Of a stretch of 64,000 bases of DNA, positions 33,461-43,423 are shown piece after piece. The DNA comes from Arabidopsis thaliana (lineage: Eukaryota; Streptophyta; Magnoliopsida; Brassicales; Brassicaceae), in contig NC_003075.7 of assembly GCF_000001735.4 (NCBI RefSeq), positions 2,853,001-2,917,000 of the forward strand. The letters are read 5' to 3'. The first letter of the stretch is position 1, and each line of letters begins with the position of its first letter. A program made the translations under genes and the position numbers. Under the pieces are notes generated by a model. The model was given only the letters and a program-made list of their open reading frames with translations, was not told the DNA's origin and did not search any database.

Positions 33461-35340
33461 ATGAGCAACTATAGTGGCGGTTCGTCAATTGATTCCGACT
33501 ATAACTTGGATGAGGCTGAGTTTTCATCTTTAAGACCGGAAAGAGAACAGAGGGAATATGAGAATTTCAGGAGAAGAGCTGAGATAGCTCTAGGGAAGAG
33601 AGCAGTGACAGAGAGGTATGAGCTGATAGACGAGGAGATGGAGGTCGAGTATATGCCTGAGCATTCTCATAGAGCCACAAAACCTCTACACAAGCCTGGG
33701 TTATTGCCAGCTGAGGAGTATATCAGACTCTTCAAGCTGAATGAGTTCTACAACACAAAGTATCCCTGCTCAACTACCCTAGCACAGCTTGGATTACTGG
33801 AGGATTTCAGCACATGTACCAGAGTTGTCACCTGGACACTCTGATGGCTTACCCATATGTAGCCTACGAGGAAGAAACAATTCAGTTCCTTTCCACACTA
33901 CAAGTGGAGCTCCACCAAGGTATGACCTTTAATGATTTGGAAAGTGAAGGATTGGGATTCTTGAGATTCTCTGTGTATGGTCAGGATTATATGATGTCAA
34001 TCAAGCGTTTGGAAGGATTGTTTGGTTTCCCAGTGGAACGGGAACCAAGCCCAAGTATGACAGAGATGAGTGGAAGGATTTATGGATCACCATTGGCAGC
34101 TCTGTACCACTAAATTCTTCTAGATCCAAGAGCAACCAGATATGCAATCCTTTCATCAGGTACTTCCAGCGTTCTGTGGCCAATGTCCTCTACTCTAGAG
34201 AGATAACAGGGACTGTCACCAACTTTGATATGGAGATGATCACTATGGCTCTCAGAAGTACTCTCCGCCAAACCAAGAACGGTATTTCTCTCCAAGGTGA
34301 AATCAATGACACTCCTCTCTCTATACTTCTTCTGATCCACATGTGTGGATATAAGAGCTGGGCTACCAGCAATAACCACAAGAGAGCACGAGGCGCTCTT
34401 TGCAGATGAGGGGTTCTGACACCAATTCTTATCGCTTGTGGAGTCCCAATCACATCTGATGGACTTGAGCCACGAGCAATGGATCTCGAGCATCTACGAC
34501 ACTACGAAATCCTCGAGTTGGAAATGGTCGACGACAGGCATCGTTTCAAGTTTGAGCACTTTACAAACAAGAAAGCCAACATCCTTCCCCCCAGTCCTAA
34601 GCTTAGACGCATAATAGAGGGAGATAACATTTATTTCACACCTGCGCTTGAGAACCTCTATTACAAGAACGCTTAGCTGATAGATGAGGATGCAAGACGG
34701 TACTGAGGATGAGATCGGTGAGACGGATGAGGAGAAGTATGATTCAAGCATGTATCATTTCAGTGAGCACGTAGCTCTAGCGAGGGAGAGTAAGAGCTTG
34801 AGTGAAGCTCACAGAAACAATAGCAAGTTGCAGAAGTGGTGCAAGAAGCAAGACAAGTTCATTATCAAATGCCTAAAGACTATCAAGTCTTTGAAGGCCA
34901 TGCTAAGCTGCTCCACTTCCACTACAACTATTCTGCAGGGACAGCCTCCTCAGGACATGCCATTGAGGAGATTTGACGAGCTTGAGCCGAGTCAACACAG
35001 GCCTGAGCCTAGTGAGCAGAGGGTCTCACATTTCCCAGCTACACATTCATCATTCGAGTCTCGGGAGCACATGAAGAAGAAGAAGGCTATGCTCGTTCGC
35101 TCTAGCAGCAGATCATGCCTTATCAACTCGAGGAGATCACTCGACCGCCATGCTGGCCGCAAAAGAAGAAGAGAGGTCGAGTATCCTTGTGGCGGTGCTG
35201 GCCGCAGAAGAGGCGATGAGGTCAAGTATCCTCAGGGAGTTGGGGCTGAGACAGAACAGGGCGACACTTTCATTGCTTGGGAGCAATCACAGGCAGCCAT
35301 TGATGACCAACTCTGTTCATACTTCGACAGAGGTAAGCAC
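33461..35340 (+). pseudogene. Athila ORF-1 (envelope-position ORF) of element B
   Basis: Begins MSNYSGGSSIDSDYNLDEAE. Recognisable blocks: RYELIDEEMEVEY, EEYIRLFKLNEFYN, YPYVAYEEETIQFLSTLQ, KRLEGLFGFPVE, FDMEMITMALRSTLRQTKN, LILIHMCGYKSW-like at 34330, AMDLEHLRHYEILELEM, and a coil-forming SEHVALARESKSLSEAHRNN with a basic tail. I assign it to the ATHILA ORF-1 family (PF03078, function unknown) from memory. It sits after pol, where envelope-like genes lie in some plant gypsy elements. Frameshifts near 33810, 34110, 34410 and 34680 break it. Confidence 0.75.
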
Positions 35341-35605
35341 CTGACTTCACCATTGTACTATACCATCTCGTGTTTTTATTTTGTTTTTGTGATGTGTTTT
35401 GTCCTGAGTACTCTCTTCCAAGTTTAGTAACACAAAGGATTGTTTGATTTAAGCTAGATTACTATACTCGATCACACTGTCATGATTTGATACCATTCCC
35501 TATCAATTTGAACCTGAATCTGATTTTTTAATTATCATGTCTGTATCAAATTTCAACTCATGGATACCCTAAAATACATGGATTTTCTTATTCATTTTAA
35601 CCACT
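35341..35605 (+). other. 3' internal region of element B, left of the solo LTR
   Basis: Collinear with about 2310-2450 of element A and 45340-45490 of element C. Its last five bases, CCACT, are the target duplication of the inverted solo LTR. It resumes at 37098-37109 (CTTGTTAGTCCA). Confidence 0.7.
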
Positions 35606-37092
35606 AATAATAGGTTTTTAGTCAATTAATCCTAAAACACTATCCTGTCGTCCTAGTATTTTAGGTTGTCAATCCAAATGGGTGTGATGCTAGTAATCAA
35701 GATGCAATCAGAGTTCACATAGTCAAGGCAAGCAATAACAGGTTTGGAGTTTCTAGCAGTCCTAAATGAACATGCAGGAAACAGAAATTCAAGTAGAAAC
35801 AGTTAAAACACTCGACCAACACAGCATGTTGCCAAGCACTAGGTGTGGTCGAGTGACAAGTCGAGTAAATAGCAGAGACAGTAACAAAGATACTCGACTG
35901 CACAGTCTGTTACACGACAATTGGGTGTAGTCGAGTATATGAATGATAACATCTTTAAAATGCAAAAGCTAAGCGAGGAGTAAGCAATGACAGAGTAAAC
36001 AAAGAAATCAATTAGATGAGAAATTCCCGAGGATTGGGTAATAGAATAGTTAGTTTCCTCAGTCTACAGGTGATTGACATGCTCAATAAAATATCCCTAG
36101 ACAACAAGTTCGATAACCAAATCTAAGTGCCACCGCAACAGAGATCCTCAAGTTAAAGTATTCCCAGAATCAATCACCATTTACGAGAGCTAACCTAACA
36201 GGCATTACGAATCAACAAGTTAAAGCCAAAACGCTCCCTGTAACCAATACCTTGGTACAGAGCCACGAATCTCTAGAAGTAGTGGTTCAGACATTTTATC
36301 GAACACTTATATGGTGCGGAAATGTCTGGGCTCAAATTTCAATTGATCAGAAAGCAATAGGCATTAAGAACAACTATTCCAGAAGGGACTATATATCAAA
36401 CTCAACCAGCTAACAGACCGAGGATTCTAAACTACTCTATCCCATCTTCAGAAACCTAGTCACTACTCAGACTTCATTTCAGAAAACATAAACGATGACA
36501 TGAATGAAAACATCATAGCAACAAAGTAATAACAAAATGATACAACATGAACTACTTAGTAAACGAAATGTAAAGCAAATATTGAATAGATTAAGAGAAA
36601 TCCGGATTACAAAATGTCAAGAACACAAGTTACTTATAGCAAAATGTTCTGAAACCCTAATACTCAAATGACATCAAGTGGTAGTGATCGAGTGGATGGG
36701 GAGAAGTAGAGATGGTAATGCTCGACCAAGGGGTCGAGTGGTGGTGAGAAGTGGTGATGCCTTTTACTCGACCCTGGTCGAGTATCGTGAACGAGAGTGT
36801 TGCGGTCGAGTGACTAGCTGCGGAGGTCATGACCAAGCACTTCAAGAAGACCAGGATGGCGGTACTCGAGCTCGTGGTCGACTATGTTGATTTGATCAGG
36901 TCCACTTCTTCCAATTAGCTTAAAGAAGCTCCAAATCACCTTAAAACAACATAAATATGCAATATGCATGCAAAACTATCCTAAACATGCAAAGTGATGA
37001 CAAATGATGAGAAATGGTATAAAACAGTGGTGATATGATGATAAAGTGATGACAAATGGATGCTCAACACATGTAAAATTCACACTTATCTA
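35606..37092 (-). repeat. Inverted solo Athila LTR inserted in element B
   Basis: On the minus strand it reads from GATAAGTGTGAATTTTACATG (37090 leftward) to ..AAAAACCTATTATT at 35606. This is a full Athila LTR of about 1.49 kb with slightly decayed ends. CCACT occurs directly on both sides (35601-35605, 37093-37097). There is no internal sequence, as expected after recombination between the two LTRs of one element. Confidence 0.88.
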
Positions 37093-37109
37093 CCACTCTT
37101 GTTAGTCCA

Positions 37110-37136
37110 TATAAAACAGTGGTGATATGATGATAA
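37110..37136. repeat. 27-bp inverted repeat at the B/C junction
   Basis: 37110-37136 is the exact reverse complement of 37178-37204. It joins the end of element B sequence to the first LTR start of element C and overlaps the LTR's own first bases. Confidence 0.85.
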
Positions 37137-37380
37137 GTGTGCATTTTACATGTTTTGAGCATCCATTTGTCATCACTTTATCATCATATCACCACTGTTT
37201 TATACCATTTCTCATCATTTGTCATCACTTTGCATGTTAAGGATAGTTTTGCATGCATATTGCATATTTATGTTGTTTTGAGGTGATTTGGAGCTGCTGG
37301 TGAGGTAATTGGAAGAAGTGGACCTAATCAAATCAACATACTCGACCACAAGCTCGAGTACCGTCATCCTAGTCTTCTTG
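37131..37380 (+). repeat. Extra partial LTR (first 250 bp) before the LTR of element C
   Basis: Starts TGATAAGTGTGCATTTTACA and runs to CTAGTCTTCTTGA, then the LTR begins again at AAGTGTGCATTTT (37381). It matches the corresponding part of the inverted LTR (36838-37088). Confidence 0.85.
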
Positions 37381-39145
37381 AAGTGTGCATTTTACATGTT
37401 TTGAGCATCCATTTGTCTTAGCATCATATCATCACTGTTTTATATCATTTCTCATCATTTGTCATCACTTTGCACGTTTAGGATAGTTTTGCATGCATGT
37501 TACATATTTGTGTTGTTTCCAGGTGATTTAGAGCTGTTGGGCGAGCTAATTGGAAGAAGCGGACCTGATCACAGCAGAACACTCGACCCATTGGTCGAGT
37601 AGATGGCTCCACATCTTTAACAAACCACTCGACCCGGTCGAGTAGAAGAACTCATCACTTCACGTCACCACTCGACCCCCTGGTCGAGTACCACCATGAG
37701 AGTCACACGATCACACCACTCGACCCCCTGGTCGAGTATCATCACCTCAATACCTAACCATCACTCAATCACACCACTCGACCAATTGGTCGAGTAACTC
37801 CATCACGTTCACTCGATCACTCTACCTTCAAGCCGGGTATCACCATCTCTATAACTTGACTGCATACTCGACTGCAAGCTCCAGAGTCTTCTCCATTCCG
37901 CACTCAACCAGACACTCGAGCACAAGGAAGAAAAGAAGACTCCAGCTTATCACTCGACCATTCACTCAACCACCTGGGTCGAGTACCGTTCTTAATCCGT
38001 CCCAATACTGGGTCGTTTTGAGTATTAGGATTACGCAATATTTTGCTATAAGTAGCATGTATTTTACATTTTTGTAAAATCTAAGTTTTATTCCGCAGAC
38101 ACTGTGTTCTTGACATTTTGTAATCCTCATTTCTCTTAATCTATTCAGTATTCAGTATTTGCTTTTCAATATCATTTACTAAGTTGTTCATCTTGTTATC
38201 ATCTTGCTATTACTCTGTTGCTATTATGTTTTCATTATGTTCATCGTTTATGTCTTCTACAATGATGTGTGAGTAGTGAATAGGTTTCTGAGGATGGGTT
38301 AGAGTAGTTTAGAATTCTCAGTATGCTAGGTGGTTGAGTTTGATTTATAGATCCTTTCTGGATTAGTTGTTCTTAATGCCTATTGCTTTCTGATCAACTA
38401 GAATTTGAGCTCAGACATTTCCGCGCCCAAAAGGTGTTCGATGAAATGTCTGAACCACTAATTCCAGAGATTCTTGGCTCTGTACCAAGGTATTGGTTTT
38501 AGGGAGCGTTTTGGCTTTAACTTGTTTGATTCGTAATGCCTGTTAGGTTAGCTCTCGTCAATGGTGATTGAGTCTGGGACAAGTTTAACTTGAGGGTCTC
38601 TGTTGCAGTGGCACTTAGATTTGGTTACCGAACTTGTTGGCTAGGGATAATTTATTGAGCATGTCAATTACCTGTAAACTGAGGAAACGAAACTACTCAA
38701 TTACCCCATCCTCGGGAATTCTTTATCTGATTGATTTCTTTGTTTACTCTACTGTTGTTTACTGCATCTTATTACCTGTTGTTTAGTTTTTGCATTTCTC
38801 TCTTGTTACTCGACCTGATACTCGACCACTTAGTTGTCTGACTGTGCAGTCGAGTATCTCTGTTACATTTTCTATCTGTTACTCGATTTGTCATTCGATC
38901 ACACCCAGTGCTTGGCAACAAGCTGTGTTGGTCGAGTGTTTCTACTGTTCTGCTTAAATTTCTGTCTCCTGCATCTTCACTTAGGACTGCTAGAACACAC
39001 CAAAACCTGTTATTGCTTGGCTTGACCCTCTGTGAACTTTGATTGCATCTTAATTGCTAGCATCACACTCATTTCGATTGACAACCTTCAGTACTACAAC
39101 GAGATTATTGGTGTTTTAGGATAATTGAAAAAAGACATATTATCA
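37381..39145 (+). repeat. 5' LTR of Athila element C
   Basis: About 1.77 kb, lacking only the first few bases (TGATA), ending ..GACATATTATCA. It contains the inverted-repeat array at 37581-37795. The middle and 3' parts align with the solo LTR (35606-37092, reversed) and with the LTR stub of element B. Confidence 0.85.
37581..37795. repeat. Five inverted repeats ACTCGACC-n-GGTCGAGT
   Basis: Perfect 8-bp arms at 37581-37600 (loop CATT), 37627-37643 (1-base loop), 37670-37689 (CCCT), 37718-37737 (CCCT) and 37776-37795 (AATT, giving a full 20-bp palindrome). Start-to-start spacing is 46, 43, 48 and 58 bp. Confidence 0.95.
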
Positions 39146-39148
39146 ATT

Positions 39149-39161
39149 TGGCGCCGTTGTC
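39149..39161 (+). promoter_or_regulatory. Primer-binding site of element C (tRNA-Asp type)
   Basis: TGGCGCCGTTGTC, three bases after the LTR end; identical to that of element B. Confidence 0.85.
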
Positions 39162-39289
39162 ATTGGGTTTTTGTTTGTTACATTTGAGATTTCAGACTTG
39201 CATAGACCAAGTTCTTTTTCAATTTTTATTTCTGTTACTGACTTTGTGATTTTCTTGTTGTCTTCTTGATCCAGGTACACCTCTACTGT

Positions 39290-41111
39290 ATGCAAACTTG
39301 ATCAACATGCAACCAGAACCTTCTTTTCAACGATAACATTGACCGCATCGCTCGCGAACTCAGAGAAAGGAGAAACACAGTCAACCTTTTACCCCAGAAA
39401 TCACTCAAAATGGCTGACAAACAAAATCAACAGAATGGCCCTGCAAATATTGGTGTTGGAGATGCACCAAGGAACCACCGTCAGAGGAAAGGAATTGCAC
39501 CTCCTGCTATCCAGAACAACAACTTCGAGATCAAGAGTGGTCTCATCTCGATGATTCTGGGGAACTCGACCACTTGGATGAATTTGATAGACTCTGCAAC
39601 CTAACAAAAATCAATGATGTCAGTGAAAACGGATTCAAGCTCCGGTTGTTTCCATTCTCCTTGGGCGACAATGCACACATCTGGGAAAATAATCTGTTCC
39701 ATGACTCAATCACCACCTGGGATGATTGCAAGAAGGCTTTTCTAGCAAAGTTCTTCTCCAACGCCAGAACTGCAAGACTCAGAAATGAGATTTCTGGTTT
39801 TTCACAGAAGACTGGTGAAAGCTTCTGTGAAGCATGGGAGCGTTTCAAAGGCTACACCAACCAATGCCCTCATCATGGCTTCAAGAAAGCCTCTCTGCTC
39901 AGCACTCTTTACAGAGGAGTTCTACCACGGATCAGAATGCTTCTGGATACCGCCAGCAATGGTAATTTCCACAACAAAGATGTTAAAGAAGGCTGGGAAT
40001 TGGTTGAGAACCTAGCTCAGTCAGATGGAAATTACAATGAGGACTGCGACAGAACCATCAGAGGCACAACTGATTATGATGATAAACACAGGAAGGAGAT
40101 CAAAGCGCTGAATGACAAGCTGGACAAAATTCTTCTTAGCCAGCAGAGGCATGTGCACTTCCTTGTTGATGACGACCAGTATCAAGTCCAAGATGGGGAG
40201 GGGAACCAGTTAGAAGAAGTTAGCTACATCAACAACCAAGGTGGCTACAAAGGGTACAACAACTTCAAGACGAACAACCCCAACCTCTCTTATCGCAGCA
40301 CCAACGTTGTTAATCTTCAGGATCAAGTGTACCCTCCATAGCAACAACAAGGCCCAAACAAACCTTTTGTTCCCTACAATCAAGGTTTTGTTCCCAAGCA
40401 ACAATTTCAGGGGAACTACCAGCAACCACCACCACCTGGGTTTGCTCCTCATCAACACCAAAGTCCTGCTGCTCCTGAAGCTAAATGAAACAGATGGTAC
40501 AACAGTTGCTACAAGGACAAGCATCTAGCTCCATGGAAATTGCAAAGATGTTATCTGAATTGCACCATAAGCTGGACTGTAGCTACAATGACCTGAATGC
40601 CAAAGTGGAGGCATTGAATACAAAAGTCAGATACTTGGAGGAACAATCCGCATCTACCTCTGCTCCCAAAGTTACAGGACTTCCAAGGAAGTCCATACAA
40701 AATCTAAAGGAGTATGCAACTGCTCACGCCATCACTATCCGCCAGGATCGAGAGCTGCCAACTCGACCTGTTCCTAACTTAATCACTGGGGACAATGATG
40801 TTCAAGAAGGGGAGCCCTCTACTCAGATTGATGTCTCTGTTGTTGAATTCAACCATTCTGTTGGTTCTCGCCATCACATTCAATCCACCTCAGAAGAAAA
40901 AGCATCTATAATTGAGAGAATGGTAAAACGTTTCAAACCTACTCCATTACCCTCACGTGCTCTTCCATGGAAATTCAAGAAAGCCTGGATGGAGAGATAC
41001 AAATCTGTTTCAGAGAAACAACTTGACGAGATTGAAGCAGTGATGCCACTGATGGAAGTTCTCAACCTGATTCCTCACCCTCACAAAGATGTGAGAAATC
41101 TGATACTGTAA
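39290..41111 (+). pseudogene. Gag of Athila element C
   Basis: Same protein as in element B with fewer lesions. Blocks: [20 protein letters not shown] (39410), [34 protein letters not shown] (the Trp kept that is a stop in B), [20 protein letters not shown], and [24 protein letters not shown] at 40339-40341 and a frameshift near 40480 separate the C-terminal part (40485-41111: [20 protein letters not shown]). A small deletion near 39560 removes residues present in B. No zinc knuckle is seen. Confidence 0.82.
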
Positions 41112-41640
41112 AGGATCAAGATGTATCATGATTCAGATGATGATTGTGATGCTAATCCGTCTCGAGCTGCTGATAAGAGGATTGTTCAAGAAAAGTTAGA
41201 AGATCCTGGATCTTTTACTCTACCATGTTCCATTGGGGAATTAGCTTTCAGTAATTGCCTGTGCGATCTCGGAGCCTTTGTCAGTTTAATGCCACTCTCT
41301 ATGGCAAGGAGGCTGGAATTCATTTAGTATAGGCCTTGTGACCTGACTTTGATCCTTGTAGATAGGTCTTCAAGAAAACCCTTTCGCATGCTAAAAGATT
41401 TACCCATCATGGTTAATGGAGTGGAAGTGCCTACAGACTTCGTTGTGCTGGATATGGAAGAAGAGCATAAGGATCCTCTAATCCTGAAAGACCTTTCTTA
41501 GCCTCAGTGGGAGCAGTGATAGATGTCAGGAAGGGAAAATAAATCTCAACCTTGGAAAGCATATCAAGCTTCAGTTTGACATCAACAAAACTCCACAAAG
41601 GTTAACAGAAGATGGAAAGACCTCTGAAGACAATAGAGTG
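41112..41640 (+). pseudogene. Protease region of element C
   Basis: [20 protein letters not shown] and [14 protein letters not shown]: the D-L-G-A active site is intact here. A stop (TAG at about 41325) and a shift follow; KDPLIL and VGAVIDVRKGK can be read to about 41545. Confidence 0.72.
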
Positions 41641-42480
41641 ATTGCAGGAGAAGGATATGAGACTGAAAGAGTAAAAGAGCTTAAAAAGAGGTCTGATAAG
41701 CAAGAGAAAACTATAGAGGAGCTAGCCCACACTGTTGAGGAACTTAAGAGTAAGCTGGATCAGATGTAGAAAGAAGCCTAACCTAAAGGCGGGATTGACA
41801 CTTCCGAGAAAAAAGTTCACTTCAAGATGGTCTGAAGAGATAGATTACCCTCTAGAAGACAAAGAAGCCTATTTTGGAGAAAGGCGAATTGAGTAATTTG
41901 CTGCACACCTCTCCAGAGAGGACGCTAAGTATGATGATGATATTAGAGAGGATTATGCAGACCCTCTCTATCATTAATTTTCTTCTTGATAAGTGTGAGG
42001 AGTCACGCAAGAGACTTTAAACAAGCTCACTTGGGAGGAAGTCCCATGAGTATCTCTGTGAATAAATTTTTCTTTTCTTGGTATTTTGGATTTGTTTTCG
42101 TTGTGTTTGTTGTTCTCAGGAATAGAGGAATAACTTGAAGGAAGAGTGAAAATTCAAAACTCTTACTCTACAGACGGCCTAGAGATCAATTACACAGTAT
42201 AGTGGATTGCAAATTTTTTTAAAACTTTCAATTGCACTTGGAGACCTTGCACTCGAGTATATTGGTCGAATATGAGTGATGTTTAAAACCCATAAATTTT
42301 TAAATCATCATTTTACTCGACCAACAGAAGCTACAAAGTCTTATAGGGAGTTTATCAAGTTTACAAAGGATTGCGGGATTTCCTGAGGTTTTTCCTGTAA
42401 ACAGAGAGCACAGAAGAAAGACAAGAAGCCATAGTGGGACCCACCACTGACGCCCATGTCCTCCATGCAGCAGACCAAGA
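41641..42480 (+). other. Remnant linker at the pol deletion of element C
   Basis: A coil-forming fragment (KELKKRSDKQEKTIEELAHT near 41679) ends at a TAG near 41767. At 42000-42060 the post-integrase phrase AAACAAGCTCACTTGGG..AAGTCCCATG appears, matching 32240-32290 of element B. Nothing of RT, RNase H or IN is left. Confidence 0.65.
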
Positions 42481-42499
42481 GACATGGAATCTCTTCACA

Positions 42500-43350
42500 C
42501 CCATCTCTCCACTCGATCACTACGCAACCTTATCCTCACCTTCACTACTCGACTTCATCTCTCAACTCGACCACTCCAGCTTCTCTCCCCATAAAAACAC
42601 TCGACTTCAATCGATATCATCATCCTCACAACCTTCACTCGATCACGTCACCATCTCTCTTCATATACTCGACCGCTGAACAAATATCACCTTCAAGCTC
42701 ATCATCTCTCTATCGCTTCCAACGCCACTGCTCTCTTCCCCACGAAAGCTCATCACATCGCCTCTTCAACCCACTCGACGTCGCGCATTCACTCGATCTC
42801 TCATCACCATCTTCATCACATCGCCACTTCTCACCTTATCTCGCCACCAACAACACTCGACTGCAGCTCCCTCATAGCCTCATCGTTTTCCACCGCTTTG
42901 TTCCAGTCACTCGACCAACTGCCACCGTTTTCTCTTCTCACCGAAACAATCACTCGACTTCTCCACTGCTCCTCACCGCTCAAGCTCCATTAGTTCACTC
43001 GACCATCATCTCATTCTCAAATCAACTCGCTCCCGAATCAAAAGAGAAGAAGAAGGAAGACGCCACCATCAACAACCGATTCACTCGACCGCCGTTTCAC
43101 TCTATCTCACAACCACGAAACTAGCTTCACTCGACCTCACAAGATCACTCGACCTCGTCTCACTCTTCACTAGCAACACTCGATCGCGTATCACCAATGA
43201 ATCCCACAAGAAGTCTCGCCTCTCAACCTCACTCGATCGCGGAGAACACTCCATTCACTCACTCAAGGAATCACTCGATCAACAATTCACCAAACCAAAA
43301 AAAAAAAACGGTTTACTTGACCAGTTTACTTGACCGGTATACTCGATTGG
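42500..43350 (+). repeat. Strand-biased ACTCGA motif array between pol and ORF-1 (element C)
   Basis: About nineteen (C/T/A)ACTCGA(C/T) motifs by eye in 850 bp, nearly all on the plus strand, in C-rich low-complexity DNA. A long open frame across it (42456-43124, Ser/His/Pro-rich) is probably a by-product of the low G and stop content. Confidence 0.8.
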
Positions 43351-43372
43351 TTTGTGTTTTGGTTTTGTTGGG

Positions 43373-43415
43373 ACTAACGTATTAACATTTTTCTTTGTGT
43401 TCCATCTAATTTCAG
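43373..43415 (+). promoter_or_regulatory. Candidate branch point and 3' splice site before ORF-1 (element C)
   Basis: ACTAAC at 43373-43378, a pyrimidine-rich tract and ATTTCAG ending at 43415, eight bases before the ATG at 43424. Same layout as 33409-33453 in element B although the surrounding sequence has diverged. Confidence 0.5.
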
Positions 43416-43423
43416 GTTTCGTC

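Larger units (their letters stand above)
25456..37109 (+). mobile_element. Athila element B (Ty3/gypsy), long but inactive
   Basis: Starts with a 142-bp LTR remnant and a primer-binding site, then gag, PR, RT, RNase H, IN, a duplicated block, a motif-rich spacer and ORF-1. The 3' internal region is interrupted by an inverted solo LTR (35606-37092) and then breaks off at 37109, so no 3' LTR of its own is present. Many stops and catalytic substitutions show it is dead. Confidence 0.85.

Noticed and set aside
37581..37795. CRISPR-like array
   Set aside because: The repeats are short palindromes in a plant LTR with spacers of irregular length that are LTR sequence; no cas genes, eukaryotic context.
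42456..43124. 222-residue open frame rich in Ser, His and Pro
   Set aside because: It lies in the low-complexity ACTCGA array, has no domain, and the equivalent region of element B is not open. Probably chance.
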